In this document: positions 44,358-54,086 of the stretch, in pieces
Layout: every line of letters begins with the position of its first letter
Numbering within the stretch: the stretch's first letter is position 1
Source of the DNA: Janthinobacterium sp. ROICE36
GTDB taxonomy: Bacteria; Pseudomonadota; Gammaproteobacteria; Burkholderiales; Burkholderiaceae_D
DNA: 64,000 nt
Assembly: GCF_002869965.1 (NCBI RefSeq)
Contig: NZ_PEBS01000024.1
Coordinates: forward strand, 1-64,000
Direction of reading: 5' to 3'
Notes under the pieces: model-generated
The model's input: only the letters and a program-made list of their open reading frames with translations
Told to the model about the DNA's origin: nothing
The model's database searches: none
Translations under genes and position numbers: made by a program

Positions 44358-45178
44358 GGTTCTGTCGCGTTGTTGATCCGAAGGCGAAATTTTCCCGGAA
44401 TGGCGCTGGGCCCTCAAACTGGACGGACCATTCCCGCCAGAGCGTAAAATTGGTCGGCGAATGAGATTTCATCCGCGCCGTCGATCACGAACTGCCCTTT
44501 GCGGATCATGTGCATGAGCTCCACGCCGGCGAGCACGGAGCCGGCGGAGCGAAACGATTTGAAGTTGAGCATCGGCCTGGTCACCCGCTTGATCGCACGA
44601 TGGTCCTGTTCGACGATGTTGTTGAGGTACTTGACCTGGCGTACCAGGATCGGCTTGTCCCGGCCGGCATTGATCGCATCGATGGCCGCCTTGTTGGCGC
44701 CGCTCTTGTCCATCACGACCTTGTCCGGATCGCCGTTCGCGCCCATGGCCTTGTCGAAGAAGCGCTTTGCCGCGGCCATGTCGCGCTTGGCCGTCAGCAG
44801 AAAATCGACTGTCTTGCCCTGCTTGTCGACAGCGCGGTAAAGATATTTCCAGACGCCTTTGACCCTGATATATGTCTCATCCATGCGCCAGCTGCCGCCG
44901 ACCGGGCGCTTGTGTTGGCGGGCCATCTTCTCAATGAGCGGCAGGAAACGGACCGCCCAGCGGTTGATCGATGAATGGTCAACCGACACACCGCGCTCCT
45001 GCATCATTTCTTCCAAGTGTCGATAGCTCAGCGGATACGCCGCATACCAACGGACGCACACCAGGATCACATCGATCGGAAAACGCATTCCTTTGAAGTT
45101 GAGCATGTCGATTCGTCCTGGGCCGGGCGCCGCAGTCTACCTGATCGGCCCCGCCGCACTCGCTAATGCGACAGAACC
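44358..45178. mobile_element. IS6-family insertion sequence, copy B
   Basis: The 821-bp element has ends GGTTCTGTCGCGTT (44358-44371) and AATGCGACAGAACC (45165-45178). Same orientation as copy A, about 2.9 kb apart. No 8-bp target duplication. Its right end stops 20 bp before the end of the large fusion gene of block 3. Confidence 0.9.
44414..45106 (-). CDS. IS6-family transposase, copy B
   Basis: The 230-residue transposase has the DDE residues in WRMDETYIRVKGVWKYLYRA, DKSGANKAAI and NNIVEQDHRAIKRVTRP. Intact. Differences from copy A (for example MLNF for MFNF at the start and DGADEIS for GTDAMS near the end) and higher GC show it to be a separate subtype. Confidence 0.95.
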   Translation of the reverse strand: MLNFKGMRFPIDVILVCVRWYAAYPLSYRHLEEMMQERGVSVDHSSINRWAVRFLPLIEKMARQHKRPVGGSWRMDETYIRVKGVWKYLYRAVDKQGKTVDFLLTAKRDMAAAKRFFDKAMGANGDPDKVVMDKSGANKAAIDAINAGRDKPILVRQVKYLNNIVEQDHRAIKRVTRPMLNFKSFRSAGSVLAGVELMHMIRKGQFVIDGADEISFADQFYALAGMVRPV

Positions 45179-45198
45179 TACCAGATGATCTTACTGGC

Positions 45199-48100
45199 TC
45201 AGGCGATCGCCGAGCGTTGCCAGTCGGCCATCCGCCCAATGAGCCAGATGAATGGCTCGGCCTGGCCGTTCACGACACACGCGCCCTTGATGATGGTGTC
45301 GAGCAACCCCTGGACGTCGGTCGAGCACAAGGCAGCGATCGCGTCGCTGTCGGTGAGTCTGATCGAGCAGCGCGGCGCCGCGCTTGCCTGCTCAGTTGTG
45401 TGCGCATCTTCCCAGCCGATGTGTCGCCCATTGATCACAATAGTGATCGGTGTTCCATCGTCCGGAAATCCGATTGAAACAGCCAACTGAGGCGCCGGGC
45501 CGGCAGTCACGGCCAGCGCGCCCTTGAGGTAGGCGCAAAACGCTTCGGCCCACTCTTTTACGCCGGCGCGTCCTGCCCCCGTGCCGCGCGCCGCATTTGC
45601 TGCTCGACCGGCCGGCATACCTTCCAATGCGCGCGCGGCCGGCACCTGCCCCTCAACTTCGCGTTCGGCCTCGATCAGGGCCTCGAGGGTCCGGTCAACG
45701 TCATCGCGGGTGTGCGAAGCCGAGCAGATGAACCTCAGGCGCCCGCGCTCGCGTTCCACGATCGGGTACGTGACCGCCGCCGTGTGAATGCCACGCGCAT
45801 TCAAGCCGCGTGCAATCGCATAGAGCTTGTCGCTGTCGGGAAAATGCGGGGTGACGATGGGGCCGTCTCCGGTCCCGAGATCGTAGCCTGCTTCGGCAAA
45901 GCGCTGCCGCATGTAGGTGGTGGTATCCCACAGCCGCTCCCGCAGCGTGTCGTCCTCGCTCACTCGGCGCAAGGCCGCGAGCGCTGCGGCGATATCGGCA
46001 GGTGTGGATGCAGCCTGATATATATAGGCCCTGGAGGACGACTTGAGCAGGGCGATGTGCTCCTCGCTGGCGGCAATGACGCCCCCAAGGCTCCCGAGCG
46101 CCTTACTCAGTGTCGTCATGATGAAATCCACCTGACTGGTCACTTCCTGGGCGGCGCATAGGCCGGCGCCCCGCGTGCCGTAAAAGCCGAACGAGTGCGC
46201 CTCGTCCACGAGGACCAGCGCACCGTATTTTTTCGCCGTGTGCACGATGTCGCGCACCGGCGCCGCGCCCTCCCCCATGCTGTAGACGCCTTCGAGCACC
46301 ACCAGGGTGGTGCGGTACGGTGACGCTTCTGCCTTGAGGATCGATTCCAGGTCGGCGGGATCGTTGTGCCGAAACGTTCGTATCGTCGCACCGCACAGGC
46401 GGGCACCGTCCACGATGGAAGCGTGACAGAGCTGATCCATCACGATCAGATCCTTGTCGCCTAGAATGCCCGCAATAACCCCGAGATTGGCGGTATAGCC
46501 TGTGGGGAACAAGCACGCGGCAGGCTTTCCCACCGCCTCGGCAAAAGCTTTTTCGAAATGCAGGTGCAGATCGGTTTGGCCGGAGGCCGTTGCCGATGTT
46601 CCCATCCCGGTCCCGAAGCGCTCGAGCGCCGCCCGGGCGGCCTCCATGACTGTCCGGTCACGGTTCAGGCCGAGGTACAGGTTCGTGGTCCAGATGATGG
46701 AGTCGCGGGCTTGACCGGAATGCGTATCGGCGACAGTACCCTTGTGCGCGCTGCCGGTGCGCATGAACTTGCTGTAAGGGTCGCGGCCCTGGCGGCCCAG
46801 CAGGCGCTTGAACTCGCGCACCAGCGTCCCCTTGTCGGTGGCGGACCAGGAAGGTGCTTTTGCTGCCAGGAACGGCGGGTGGCCGGACTGGATTTGCGCC
46901 TGAAAACGGGCCAGTGTGTCCGCGGCTGCGGCGCTCGCCTTCTCTGTCGATGCCGGCCCTGCGGCGCCGCTGCCCATCGAATCGAGTAGGTAATCGGCAA
47001 CCGCACTGGCAGTCGGATGCTCGTTGAGCACCGATGCCGGCAGCTTTTGGCCCAGCACCGTGGCCAGCCGGTGGCTCAGTTCCACCGTGTCGAGCGAGTC
47101 CAGGCCGAGGGAGTCGAATGATTGATGCGGCGGCACATGCCCGGGATCGGGAAAACGCAGGAGCAGGGCAATTTCGCCCTGGATCATCGACAGCAGGGCC
47201 GCATGCCGCCCTGGCGCCGCCAAGCCCGCCAGGCGGGGCCCCAGGCCGGCGGCACCGGCATGCAGGGCGCAGTAGTCGCCTGCCTCATGATGGCGACCCA
47301 GCTCGGGCAGCGGGAGTTGCTTGCGGTCGAGCTTGCCATTGGGCAGCAGGGGCAGCGCCTCAAGGTGCATCACGACCTGGGGCACCATATACCTGGGCAG
47401 GCGCTGCGCCACGTGCGCTCGCGCCGCTTCACTTGCCGCCGCCTCGTCCAGGCCAGCGCGCCGGCCCACCACATACCCCACGAGCATCTTTTTGCCGCCG
47501 CCCGCGTCCACCACCGCCGCAGCTGCGCCGTCCACCCCAGGCATCGACTCGAGCGTGGACTCGATCTCTTCGAGCTCTATCCGGAAGCCCCGGATCTTTA
47601 CCTGCTGGTCAACCCGGCCCAGGAACTCGATGTCGCCGTCTTCGCTCCACCGGCACAGATCGCCGGTGCGGTACATCCGCCGCTCCCGGATCGGCCCGTT
47701 CGGATCGGCCCCGACAAACCGCTGGAAGGTCAGCTCCTCGTCGTGCAGGTATCCCCGCGCCAGCTGGTCTCCCGCCAGATAAAGCTCTCCTGAAACCCCA
47801 ACCGGCACCGGCTGCATGTCATCGTCCAGGATGTACGAGCGCGAGTTCGCCACCGGCTTGCCGATCGTGATGGCCGCCCCACCTGGCGCGACCTCGCTCG
47901 CGGTCGCATACACCGTGTCCTCGGTCGGCCCGTATACGTTCACCACCCGCAGCCCCGGCTGCAGTGCGTGCAGTTGCTGCACCAGCGAGCGTTTGAGCAC
48001 TTCGCCGCCAAACACAACGCAGCCGATTGCCTCAGGCTGCCATCCGGCCGCGAGCAAGCCCTGCATTGCCGACGGCACCATGATGGCGGTCCTTACCCGA

Positions 48101-48879
48101 TGCGCCGACTGCAGTTCCAGCAGCGCCAGCACGTTTTCCGCCAACACCACCGTCCCGCCCAGGGACAAGGTGCCAAGAATTTCCATGACGGAGGGGTCGA
48201 AACAGACCGAGGCGGCCGCCAGGACACCGGCCAGTTCCTCGTCATCGAGTAACTGGCGCATCGAATGGATCATCGCGACCACGCTTCGATGCTCGACGGC
48301 GACCCCCTTCGGTCGCCCGGTCGAACCCGAGGTGTAAATGACATAGGCCAGCTCGCGCGCCATCGGCCCGGCCACCGTGGCCGGGCTCCGCTCCTCCACC
48401 TCCGCGAGCCGCAGGAGCTTGGGCACCCCGGAGCAGAGCGCTGCCCGCACCTCGCTGTCCACGATGGCCACCGCAGCGCGCGCGTGCTCGAGCATGTAGC
48501 GCACCCGCTCGGGCGGGTACTCCGGGTCCAGCGGCACGTACGCACAGCCCGCCCGCAATACCCCGGCCAGCGTGGCCACGAGCTCCCACGTGCGGCTCAT
48601 GCACACTCCGACCAGCGAGCCCGGCGCCACACCGCGCATCGCCAGCTCGCCCGCGATCGCACCCGCGCGGGCCACCAGTCGTTCGTAGTCGATCTCGGTG
48701 ACGCCATCGATGATTGCGGTGCGCTTCGGATGCGCCTGCGCTTGCTTCTCGATGAGCCCCCATACCGTTTCCGTCTGGTCGTAAGCTTGCCCGGTCCGGT
48801 TCCACTCGATGAGAATACGGTGTGCCTCCCCTTCGTTCAGAAAGGCGGCTCCCGCGGTAGACATGTTCGTATCCTGCAT
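45199..48879 (-). CDS. Adenylation-PCP-alpha-oxoamine synthase-SCP2 fusion enzyme
   Basis: The 1226-residue protein starts at ATG 48879 after AAGGATGTT. Adenylation domain (about 35-525): [11 protein letters not shown] 182-192, FDPSVMEI near 227, NVYGPTE 314-320, YRTGDLCRW 403-411, Lys516 in LPNGKLDRK. Carrier domain: LGLDSLD with Ser595. PLP-dependent oxoamine synthase (about 700-1075): LCHASIVDG near 817, DEAHSFG 892-898, Lys926 in [11 protein letters not shown]. The last 110 residues resemble an SCP2 sterol-carrier domain. It should load an amino or other acid on the carrier and condense it, with decarboxylation, with an amino acid to give an alpha-amino ketone. Product unknown. Confidence 0.85.
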   Translation of the reverse strand: MQDTNMSTAGAAFLNEGEAHRILIEWNRTGQAYDQTETVWGLIEKQAQAHPKRTAIIDGVTEIDYERLVARAGAIAGELAMRGVAPGSLVGVCMSRTWELVATLAGVLRAGCAYVPLDPEYPPERVRYMLEHARAAVAIVDSEVRAALCSGVPKLLRLAEVEERSPATVAGPMARELAYVIYTSGSTGRPKGVAVEHRSVVAMIHSMRQLLDDEELAGVLAAASVCFDPSVMEILGTLSLGGTVVLAENVLALLELQSAHRVRTAIMVPSAMQGLLAAGWQPEAIGCVVFGGEVLKRSLVQQLHALQPGLRVVNVYGPTEDTVYATASEVAPGGAAITIGKPVANSRSYILDDDMQPVPVGVSGELYLAGDQLARGYLHDEELTFQRFVGADPNGPIRERRMYRTGDLCRWSEDGDIEFLGRVDQQVKIRGFRIELEEIESTLESMPGVDGAAAAVVDAGGGKKMLVGYVVGRRAGLDEAAASEAARAHVAQRLPRYMVPQVVMHLEALPLLPNGKLDRKQLPLPELGRHHEAGDYCALHAGAAGLGPRLAGLAAPGRHAALLSMIQGEIALLLRFPDPGHVPPHQSFDSLGLDSLDTVELSHRLATVLGQKLPASVLNEHPTASAVADYLLDSMGSGAAGPASTEKASAAAADTLARFQAQIQSGHPPFLAAKAPSWSATDKGTLVREFKRLLGRQGRDPYSKFMRTGSAHKGTVADTHSGQARDSIIWTTNLYLGLNRDRTVMEAARAALERFGTGMGTSATASGQTDLHLHFEKAFAEAVGKPAACLFPTGYTANLGVIAGILGDKDLIVMDQLCHASIVDGARLCGATIRTFRHNDPADLESILKAEASPYRTTLVVLEGVYSMGEGAAPVRDIVHTAKKYGALVLVDEAHSFGFYGTRGAGLCAAQEVTSQVDFIMTTLSKALGSLGGVIAASEEHIALLKSSSRAYIYQAASTPADIAAALAALRRVSEDDTLRERLWDTTTYMRQRFAEAGYDLGTGDGPIVTPHFPDSDKLYAIARGLNARGIHTAAVTYPIVERERGRLRFICSASHTRDDVDRTLEALIEAEREVEGQVPAARALEGMPAGRAANAARGTGAGRAGVKEWAEAFCAYLKGALAVTAGPAPQLAVSIGFPDDGTPITIVINGRHIGWEDAHTTEQASAAPRCSIRLTDSDAIAALCSTDVQGLLDTIIKGACVVNGQAEPFIWLIGRMADWQRSAIA

Positions 48880-49022
48880 AACATCCTTAAAAAAAGTACT
48901 GCCTAAGCCACTGCATGGCCGGCTCGGCGATGAAAGAGAAGGGGGGAAATCGACTGTGCCGGATCATGGCATGCGTTCACTTACCAACTTCGTGTGATAC
49001 TGGCTGGAATTTTCCATTTATA

Positions 49023-49733
49023 TCAGTTTACGAACTTGATCATTTTTTCAAATGGCTCTGTCTCAAGTGATTCCTTAGCTAACGCGCACATCTGTTTAAA
49101 GGCCTCAGCAGGCATGGCTTTCTTCATTTCTGAATAAATAGCCACCAATTCTTGATGATTTATTTTTGAAAGCATACCTTTTGTGACAGCTATCATGCGA
49201 TGCGCTGACATATTTCTCAGCATCAATGAATTTGCGTTGACAAGTCTATCGTCTTTGAAATTACGATATAGTTCTGGAGTTATCTTTGTTTCCTCATCAT
49301 CCAGATGATTAAAATATAATGATTGAAATTGGATAAGTTTCAAATAGAAATTATCCACATCTTCCTCATTGATGGTCGTTGAATTTAATAGACAATCCAA
49401 ATTGTTCTTCAAATCCAAAAATAGCGCTTCCAAAATCCCATGTTGCTTCATGACACCGGGTAATTGGTCACTTTTAATTTCTTCCAATAAAGGATGGATA
49501 TATTTATCTTCATTTTCTGCATGAGAAGACAGGAGTTCAAATAAATTATCAAAACCGGTTTTTAACAGGGTTGATTCCCTCTCATCCAGGAAATCAGTTT
49601 TCCCACACAATTCAGCAAGACAATTTATTTCACTTCTAATATATTTATGCATGATTTTATAAAGATTGAATCTTTTATTAGCCACGTATAAAGCAGTATT
49701 CTTTGGTTCAGCTTCGCTTGTTATGGATGTCAT
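49023..49733 (-). CDS. Hemerythrin-like domain protein, low GC
   Basis: The 236-residue helical protein carries the HHE pattern in LYKIMHKYIRSEI, LLSSHAENEDKYIHPLLEE, MKQHGILEALF and YFNHLDDEETKITPELY. These His/Glu/Asp residues bind a di-iron centre in hemerythrin-like proteins that sense or bind O2, NO or peroxide. GC content is far below that of the neighbours, so it was probably acquired. It sits between the oxoamine fusion gene and the phenazine cluster; a link to redox-active phenazines is possible but unproven. Confidence 0.85.
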   Translation of the reverse strand: MTSITSEAEPKNTALYVANKRFNLYKIMHKYIRSEINCLAELCGKTDFLDERESTLLKTGFDNLFELLSSHAENEDKYIHPLLEEIKSDQLPGVMKQHGILEALFLDLKNNLDCLLNSTTINEEDVDNFYLKLIQFQSLYFNHLDDEETKITPELYRNFKDDRLVNANSLMLRNMSAHRMIAVTKGMLSKINHQELVAIYSEMKKAMPAEAFKQMCALAKESLETEPFEKMIKFVN

Positions 49734-49830
49734 AGTAAAATTTTTCTTTATGTTAAGTAATGTTTATATCTGTACCAACCAGACGATCATTTTGTTGAGA
49801 ACGCGATAAAGGGAAAGCCAAAAAAGTCTA

Positions 49831-49925
49831 TTAATGTTGCACAGGTTGCACAGGTTGCGCAGCCGTCAACCATTGAGCGTCTACACGGATTCCCCGATTA
49901 CACATCAGGAAATCTGCCAGGTAGC
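49831..49925 (-). pseudogene. C-terminal fragment of a second luxC-like acyl-CoA reductase
   Basis: Directly beyond the left IS end, the minus strand reads YLADFLMCNRGIRVDAQWLT and then AAQPVQPVQH before TAA at 49831-49833. The intact reductase at 51603-53000 ends YLADFLMCNRGVRVNAQWLA. Only two of the first nineteen residues differ, while many codons differ silently, so this is a diverged second copy and not a recent duplicate. The rest was removed by the IS. Confidence 0.85.
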
Positions 49926-50356
49926 GGCGTTGTTGAATTAATCGACGCCAGCCCGGTGGAGTCCACGATGACGACGCTGCCTGGGTCCAGGGCTTTGCTC
50001 AAGGCATGTCTTGGCAAGCCGATGCTTCGCTTGGAAATCCAGCTGAAATCCGGGATGCTGATCTCGACTTTGAGGGCACGGGCAAGCAAGTTCATGAAGC
50101 CTTCGGTCTGTCGTAATGCCAGATGAAAAAACTGGCGTATGAACAGTGCGGTCTCGATTGCCACATTGGAATACTTTGTTGGCCGACCGCGTGCTCCGGT
50201 CTGGGCTGGGCACCACTCGGCAATCGCCTCCTCGGTAAACCATATCGTAAAGTCGCCGCGCCGCTTGAGCGCGGCGTTGTACTCGGGCCAGTTCGCCACC
50301 TTGTAATGCGGCTTCTCGAATTTGTGGCGACGGTCTTCGTTGTGCTTGTAGGGCAA
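49926..50356 (-). pseudogene. IS5-family transposase, truncated
   Basis: It starts MPYKHNEDRRHKFEKPHYKV at ATG 50356 and continues RRGDFTIWFTEEAIAEWCPA and LALRQTEGFMNLLARALKVE. It reaches the first catalytic Asp in VVIVDSTGL, then stops matching, about 135 residues in. The remaining two thirds, with the other catalytic residues, are deleted, so it is inactive. Confidence 0.85.
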
Positions 50357-50428
50357 GGGGTTACCTGGGAAAAAATGATGCCAAATTGTACACTCCTATG
50401 GCGACAAGTCGAATTATTCAACAACGCC
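49926..50428. mobile_element. Internally deleted IS5-family element
   Basis: Perfect 13-bp inverted ends GGCGTTGTTGAAT (49926-49938) and its complement (50416-50428) enclose 503 bp, less than half of a normal IS5-type element. It lies between the end of the DAHP synthase gene and the luxC-like fragment, just 4 bp from the former's stop. An IS-driven deletion here explains the loss of the second luxC-like gene. Confidence 0.8.
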
Positions 50429-50432
50429 GTGC

Positions 50433-51520
50433 CTACGCCGTCATCATCAAGCACTCGTCTTTCAGGCGGCGCTGGCGCACTCCCATGGCCAGACCTTCCA
50501 GCACGCCCACGCTCGCGGCCCAGTCGATGCAGCCGTCGGTAACCGACTGGCCGTAGACCAATTGCCTGCCCGCTTGCAAGTCCTGGCGTCCCGCCACCAG
50601 GTGCGACTCGATCATCACGCCGACGATGCGCCCGTCGCCGCCGGCCACCTGGCCGGCGATATCGGCGCACACCGGCACCTGGTTTTCCGGCTTCTTCGAG
50701 CTGTTGGCGTGGGACGCGTCGATCATCAGACGCGGCGCCAAGCCGAGCCCGGCGATCTGCTGGCAGGCTTGCTCAACGCTGGCGGCGTCGTAGTTCGGCG
50801 CCCTGCCGCCGCGCAGGATGACGTGGCAGTCCTCATTGCCGTTGGTGCAGGCGATGGCCGAGTGGCCGCCCTTGGTCACCGACAGGAAATGGTGTGCCTG
50901 GGTGGCGGCCTTGATCGCCTCGACGGCGATCTTGATGTTGCCGTCGGTGCCGTTCTTGAAGCCGACCGGACAGGACAGTCCCGACGCTAGCTCGCGGTGC
51001 ACCTGCGACTCGGTGGTGCGGGCCCCGATCGCGCCCCAGCTGATCAGGTCGGCGAGGTATTGCGGGCTGATCAGGTCGAGGAACTCGGTGCCGGCCGGCA
51101 GGCCCAGCTCGTTGATGTCGCACAGCAGCTCGCGCGCCATGCGCAGGCCGTCGTTGATGCGGAAGCTGTTGTCCATGTAGGGGTCGTTGATCAGGCCCTT
51201 CCAGCCCACCGTCGTGCGGGGTTTTTCAAAGTACACCCGCATCACGATTTCAAGCTCGTCGGCAAAGCGCAGGCGCTGGGCCGCCAGTCGGCGCGCATAC
51301 TCCATTGCCGCCTTGGTGTCGTGGATCGAGCAGGGACCGATCACCACCATCAGGCGGTCGTCCTTGCCGTGCAAAATGCGCTGCAGCGCCTTGCGCGCGT
51401 TGGCGGTGGTCTGCCTGGCCCGCTCGCCAACGGCGAATTCACGGATCAGGTGCGAGGGCGGCGCGATTTCTTTCATTTCGCGCAAGCCAAAATCGATGGT
51501 ACTTGGCCGTAATCACTCAT
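50433..51520 (-). CDS. aroG: Class I (AroG-type) DAHP synthase with apparent 5' frameshift
   Basis: It condenses phosphoenolpyruvate and erythrose 4-phosphate, feeding chorismate to the phenazine genes. Motifs: VVIGPCSIHD, YFEKPRTTVGWKGLINDPYM, ARTTESQVHRELASGL, GFKNGTDGNIK. This is the AroFGH class, not the class II PhzC of pseudomonads. The strong ribosome site AAAAGGAG belongs to ATG 51520 (MSDYGQ), but that frame stops early. The enzyme frame is open only from about 51500 and has TTG at 51485 and ATG at 51476 as starts. One indel separates them. If used, the internal start would lack the N-terminal arm tied to feedback inhibition in AroG. It ends 4 bp from an IS. Confidence 0.8.
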
Positions 51521-51602
51521 ATAGACACTCCTTTTAACATCGCTACGTCGGGGAAACGCTGAAAGAAAATGAATCCAACATGCTTGCTGACATGCACCTT
51601 GC

Positions 51603-53000
51603 CTAGCCGGCTGCCGTGGCGGCCAACCATTGGGCGTTCACGCGTACGCCTCGGTTGCACATTAAAAAATCAGCCAAATATCCATCGTGCGGTACGCGGT
51701 AGTCCATCCAAGTAGTGGGAATATCGCCCACATAAACATTGCTTATTGAAGCGTCCGCCAGCACCCTCTCGATGAGATATTTTTGCCGCGACAGCACGGT
51801 AACGACGAGCGAACCGGACAAGGCGGCGTAATCTTCCCGCAGGTCAAAAGGAGCGACCGTCACGCAAGGAAAGGGAAGCTCCCTCTGGACTTTAGGGTCC
51901 GCCGCGCTACGAACCAAGGCAACATGGGGCCTCAAGGGGGCGCCGCAAGCGGAGGCCCGATCATGGACCCACGGCACATCATCCGATTTCAACAGGTTTT
52001 CATACGCGGCGGCCTCCTGCTCCCTCGCAAAAGGAAGAGATTGGCGTGGCGTGGCGTGCGCCAACGCCTTCCTCAGCTTGTTGGCGAATCCCTCGGGATC
52101 GTCCTCGACCAGTACCGCGCTGGCAGAGACGCAGGCCGCGCCCCCGCGTCCCAACACCGACTGGGCAACCACGCTGACGGCCTCGTCATGGCTGACATCC
52201 CGGCCAACGATGAGCTTTGAACGGCCAGGACCTTGTACCAGGACACTTGCATTGCCCGCGTAGCGAGCGGCCATATCCGGCCCGCCGTAGACGATCGCCA
52301 AATCACTTTGCGCAATCAACGTCTCTGCGCCACTGTGATCGGTAGGTACGAGCGCGACATAGTCGGACAAGCCGGCCAACTCGAGCGCGCCCACCAGGCG
52401 CTGGGCGGTGAAGGGTTCCCGGGAAGACGGCCTGACCAAGGTGCGGTATCCCATTGCAATTGCCTGCGGCCAAAGTCCGTGCACGCCCGGACCATTGCCT
52501 GCGGCAATGACCGAGAGCACCTCCGCCCGTCTTGAAAACAAACTACAACCCAATTCCGCCGCGGGATCGCCGATCTCCCAGACAGCACCGGCCGGGGTTG
52601 CCGCCCGCAGGATCTCCCGCATACTGCTGAGACCATGGGAAATGCTTTCCACTGAAGCTTCAACGATTGCTCGTGGCAAACCGGTGGTGCCAGTAACCAG
52701 GGCGATGTACTCTTGCGGCCCCAGTCCCGCCAGCGTCGCCTCCATGTACAGTTGGGCAGCTTTGTCCAAGCGCTGATACCGTTGTTGTAGCGTCAGCGAC
52801 GGCGCCTCGCGCATCTGCGCGATTTTGTCCTGGATATAAACGCCCGGCATGATCGAACAATCGCCGACAACGCGACCGGCGACATCAAGAACTTCTTCCC
52901 GCCGGCGGGAGTTGTGGGAGACGCCGAGGCAGCGCGCTTCTACCGTTTGAATTCCAGGGTATCGGCAAGCCACTGCGGCGCCCACGTCGGCCGCCGCCAT
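51603..53000 (-). CDS. LuxC-like acyl reductase (EhpG-like)
   Basis: The 465-residue aldehyde-dehydrogenase-fold protein of the LuxC family reduces activated acyl groups to aldehydes with NAD(P)H. The catalytic Cys lies in GRGGAACVSAS (about residue 290). EVLSVIAAGNGPGVHGLWPQ and RTLVRPSSREP are typical cofactor and core segments. ATG 53000 overlaps the LuxE-like stop as TGATG, so the pair is coupled. With the ligase it probably reduces one carboxyl of phenazine-1,6-dicarboxylate, as proposed for EhpF/EhpG in griseoluteic acid formation. Confidence 0.8.
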   Translation of the reverse strand: MAAADVGAAVACRYPGIQTVEARCLGVSHNSRRREEVLDVAGRVVGDCSIMPGVYIQDKIAQMREAPSLTLQQRYQRLDKAAQLYMEATLAGLGPQEYIALVTGTTGLPRAIVEASVESISHGLSSMREILRAATPAGAVWEIGDPAAELGCSLFSRRAEVLSVIAAGNGPGVHGLWPQAIAMGYRTLVRPSSREPFTAQRLVGALELAGLSDYVALVPTDHSGAETLIAQSDLAIVYGGPDMAARYAGNASVLVQGPGRSKLIVGRDVSHDEAVSVVAQSVLGRGGAACVSASAVLVEDDPEGFANKLRKALAHATPRQSLPFAREQEAAAYENLLKSDDVPWVHDRASACGAPLRPHVALVRSAADPKVQRELPFPCVTVAPFDLREDYAALSGSLVVTVLSRQKYLIERVLADASISNVYVGDIPTTWMDYRVPHDGYLADFLMCNRGVRVNAQWLAATAAG

Positions 53001-54058
53001 CAATACACCCCTTCAATCACAACCGTACCCGCCACCTCCGCAACCGGCTTCACCTCGGACACGGCCACGCCCGGATGCTCGCCCAACGAAGGAAGGCGCA
53101 CCGCCGTATCGCGCTCCAGAATATTCGGGAACAGCGCGAACTTGCTCAAGTGGTTCATGACCACCCTTCCCCGCTCATAGAATGGCACGGGTACGCCGCT
53201 GTCCGGCGCCACAACCTCAAGCAGCACATAGGGCGCAAAACTGTCGAAAATTGGCGAACCGTTGTGGTCTTGGCCGGCCCGCGCCTTGGTTTCGGACAGG
53301 ATCATTGTGCTGCCGTAACTGGCGGTCATATCGACATCTGGAAACACCGAAGTCTTCAAATAATCCAGCGTGTCCGCGTTCATTTGCGTGCCGCCCCAAG
53401 TGATCATATCGAGGTTCTTATTCAGATATTCAGCCAAGGGACGGCGACGCGCTATGGCCTCCAGCAACGGCGGCGTCGCGATCAGATAGGCGATAGATTG
53501 GCTTTCAATAATCGCTTCCGCCTGATCGATCAAATGATCCGAGTAAGACTTCACCGTGGCCATATCATCCGCCTGAATCCGCTTCTTCACCCAGCGCGGA
53601 TCAAGATCCACGGTGAAGCAATGTCCGCCCAGTGCCCTGGCACGGCGGAGGTTGATCGCGCCAACGATGTGGGGGCCACTCGGGATGATCGCCAAAGTGT
53701 TCTTCCGCCCCCCTCCAGGCGTCACATTGAAACCTGTCAAACGCCAATCGACGAGTTGCTTAAGCCACTCCTCGTAGGCGACGACGCGCTTCGCCCTGCC
53801 CGTCGTCCCGCCGCTTTCAAACACCCCGGCAAGGGCCGCATCCGCCAGTCCCTTGGGCTGCAAGTCCTCGACCGCGACATCGCGCAATGCGTCGCTAATA
53901 TCCGGAAACAGTGACAGATCCGAAAATGAATGCACATCCTTCACTGGATCGAAGCCCAACTGGCCGCGCATTTCCAGCCAAAACGGGGAACCGCTATCGG
54001 GCGAAAAATGCCAATTCATCACATCGCGCAAATGCTTTTCGAAATCGATTTTGCTCAT
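53000..54058 (-). CDS. LuxE/EhpF-like adenylating enzyme
   Basis: The 352-residue ANL-family ligase has the P-loop-like ESGGTTGRAKR at residues 81-91 and ASYGSTMILSETKAR around 240. The C-terminal subdomain is short, as in LuxE and EhpF. It should activate a carboxylate as adenylate and hand it to the coupled LuxC-like reductase. In a phenazine cluster the likely substrate is a phenazine carboxylate. It starts at ATG 54058; a weak TAGGC site precedes. Confidence 0.8.
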   Translation of the reverse strand: MSKIDFEKHLRDVMNWHFSPDSGSPFWLEMRGQLGFDPVKDVHSFSDLSLFPDISDALRDVAVEDLQPKGLADAALAGVFESGGTTGRAKRVVAYEEWLKQLVDWRLTGFNVTPGGGRKNTLAIIPSGPHIVGAINLRRARALGGHCFTVDLDPRWVKKRIQADDMATVKSYSDHLIDQAEAIIESQSIAYLIATPPLLEAIARRRPLAEYLNKNLDMITWGGTQMNADTLDYLKTSVFPDVDMTASYGSTMILSETKARAGQDHNGSPIFDSFAPYVLLEVVAPDSGVPVPFYERGRVVMNHLSKFALFPNILERDTAVRLPSLGEHPGVAVSEVKPVAEVAGTVVIEGVY

Positions 54059-54086
54059 GTATGTACGCCTAAAATAGTAAGTAAAT

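Noticed and set aside
40647..45178. Simple IS6 composite transposon
   Set aside because: No 8-bp target duplication at either copy and clear sequence differences between the copies.
50433..51520. PhzC-type (class II) DAHP synthase
   Set aside because: Motifs are of the AroFGH class I type, with very close similarity in pattern to AroG.
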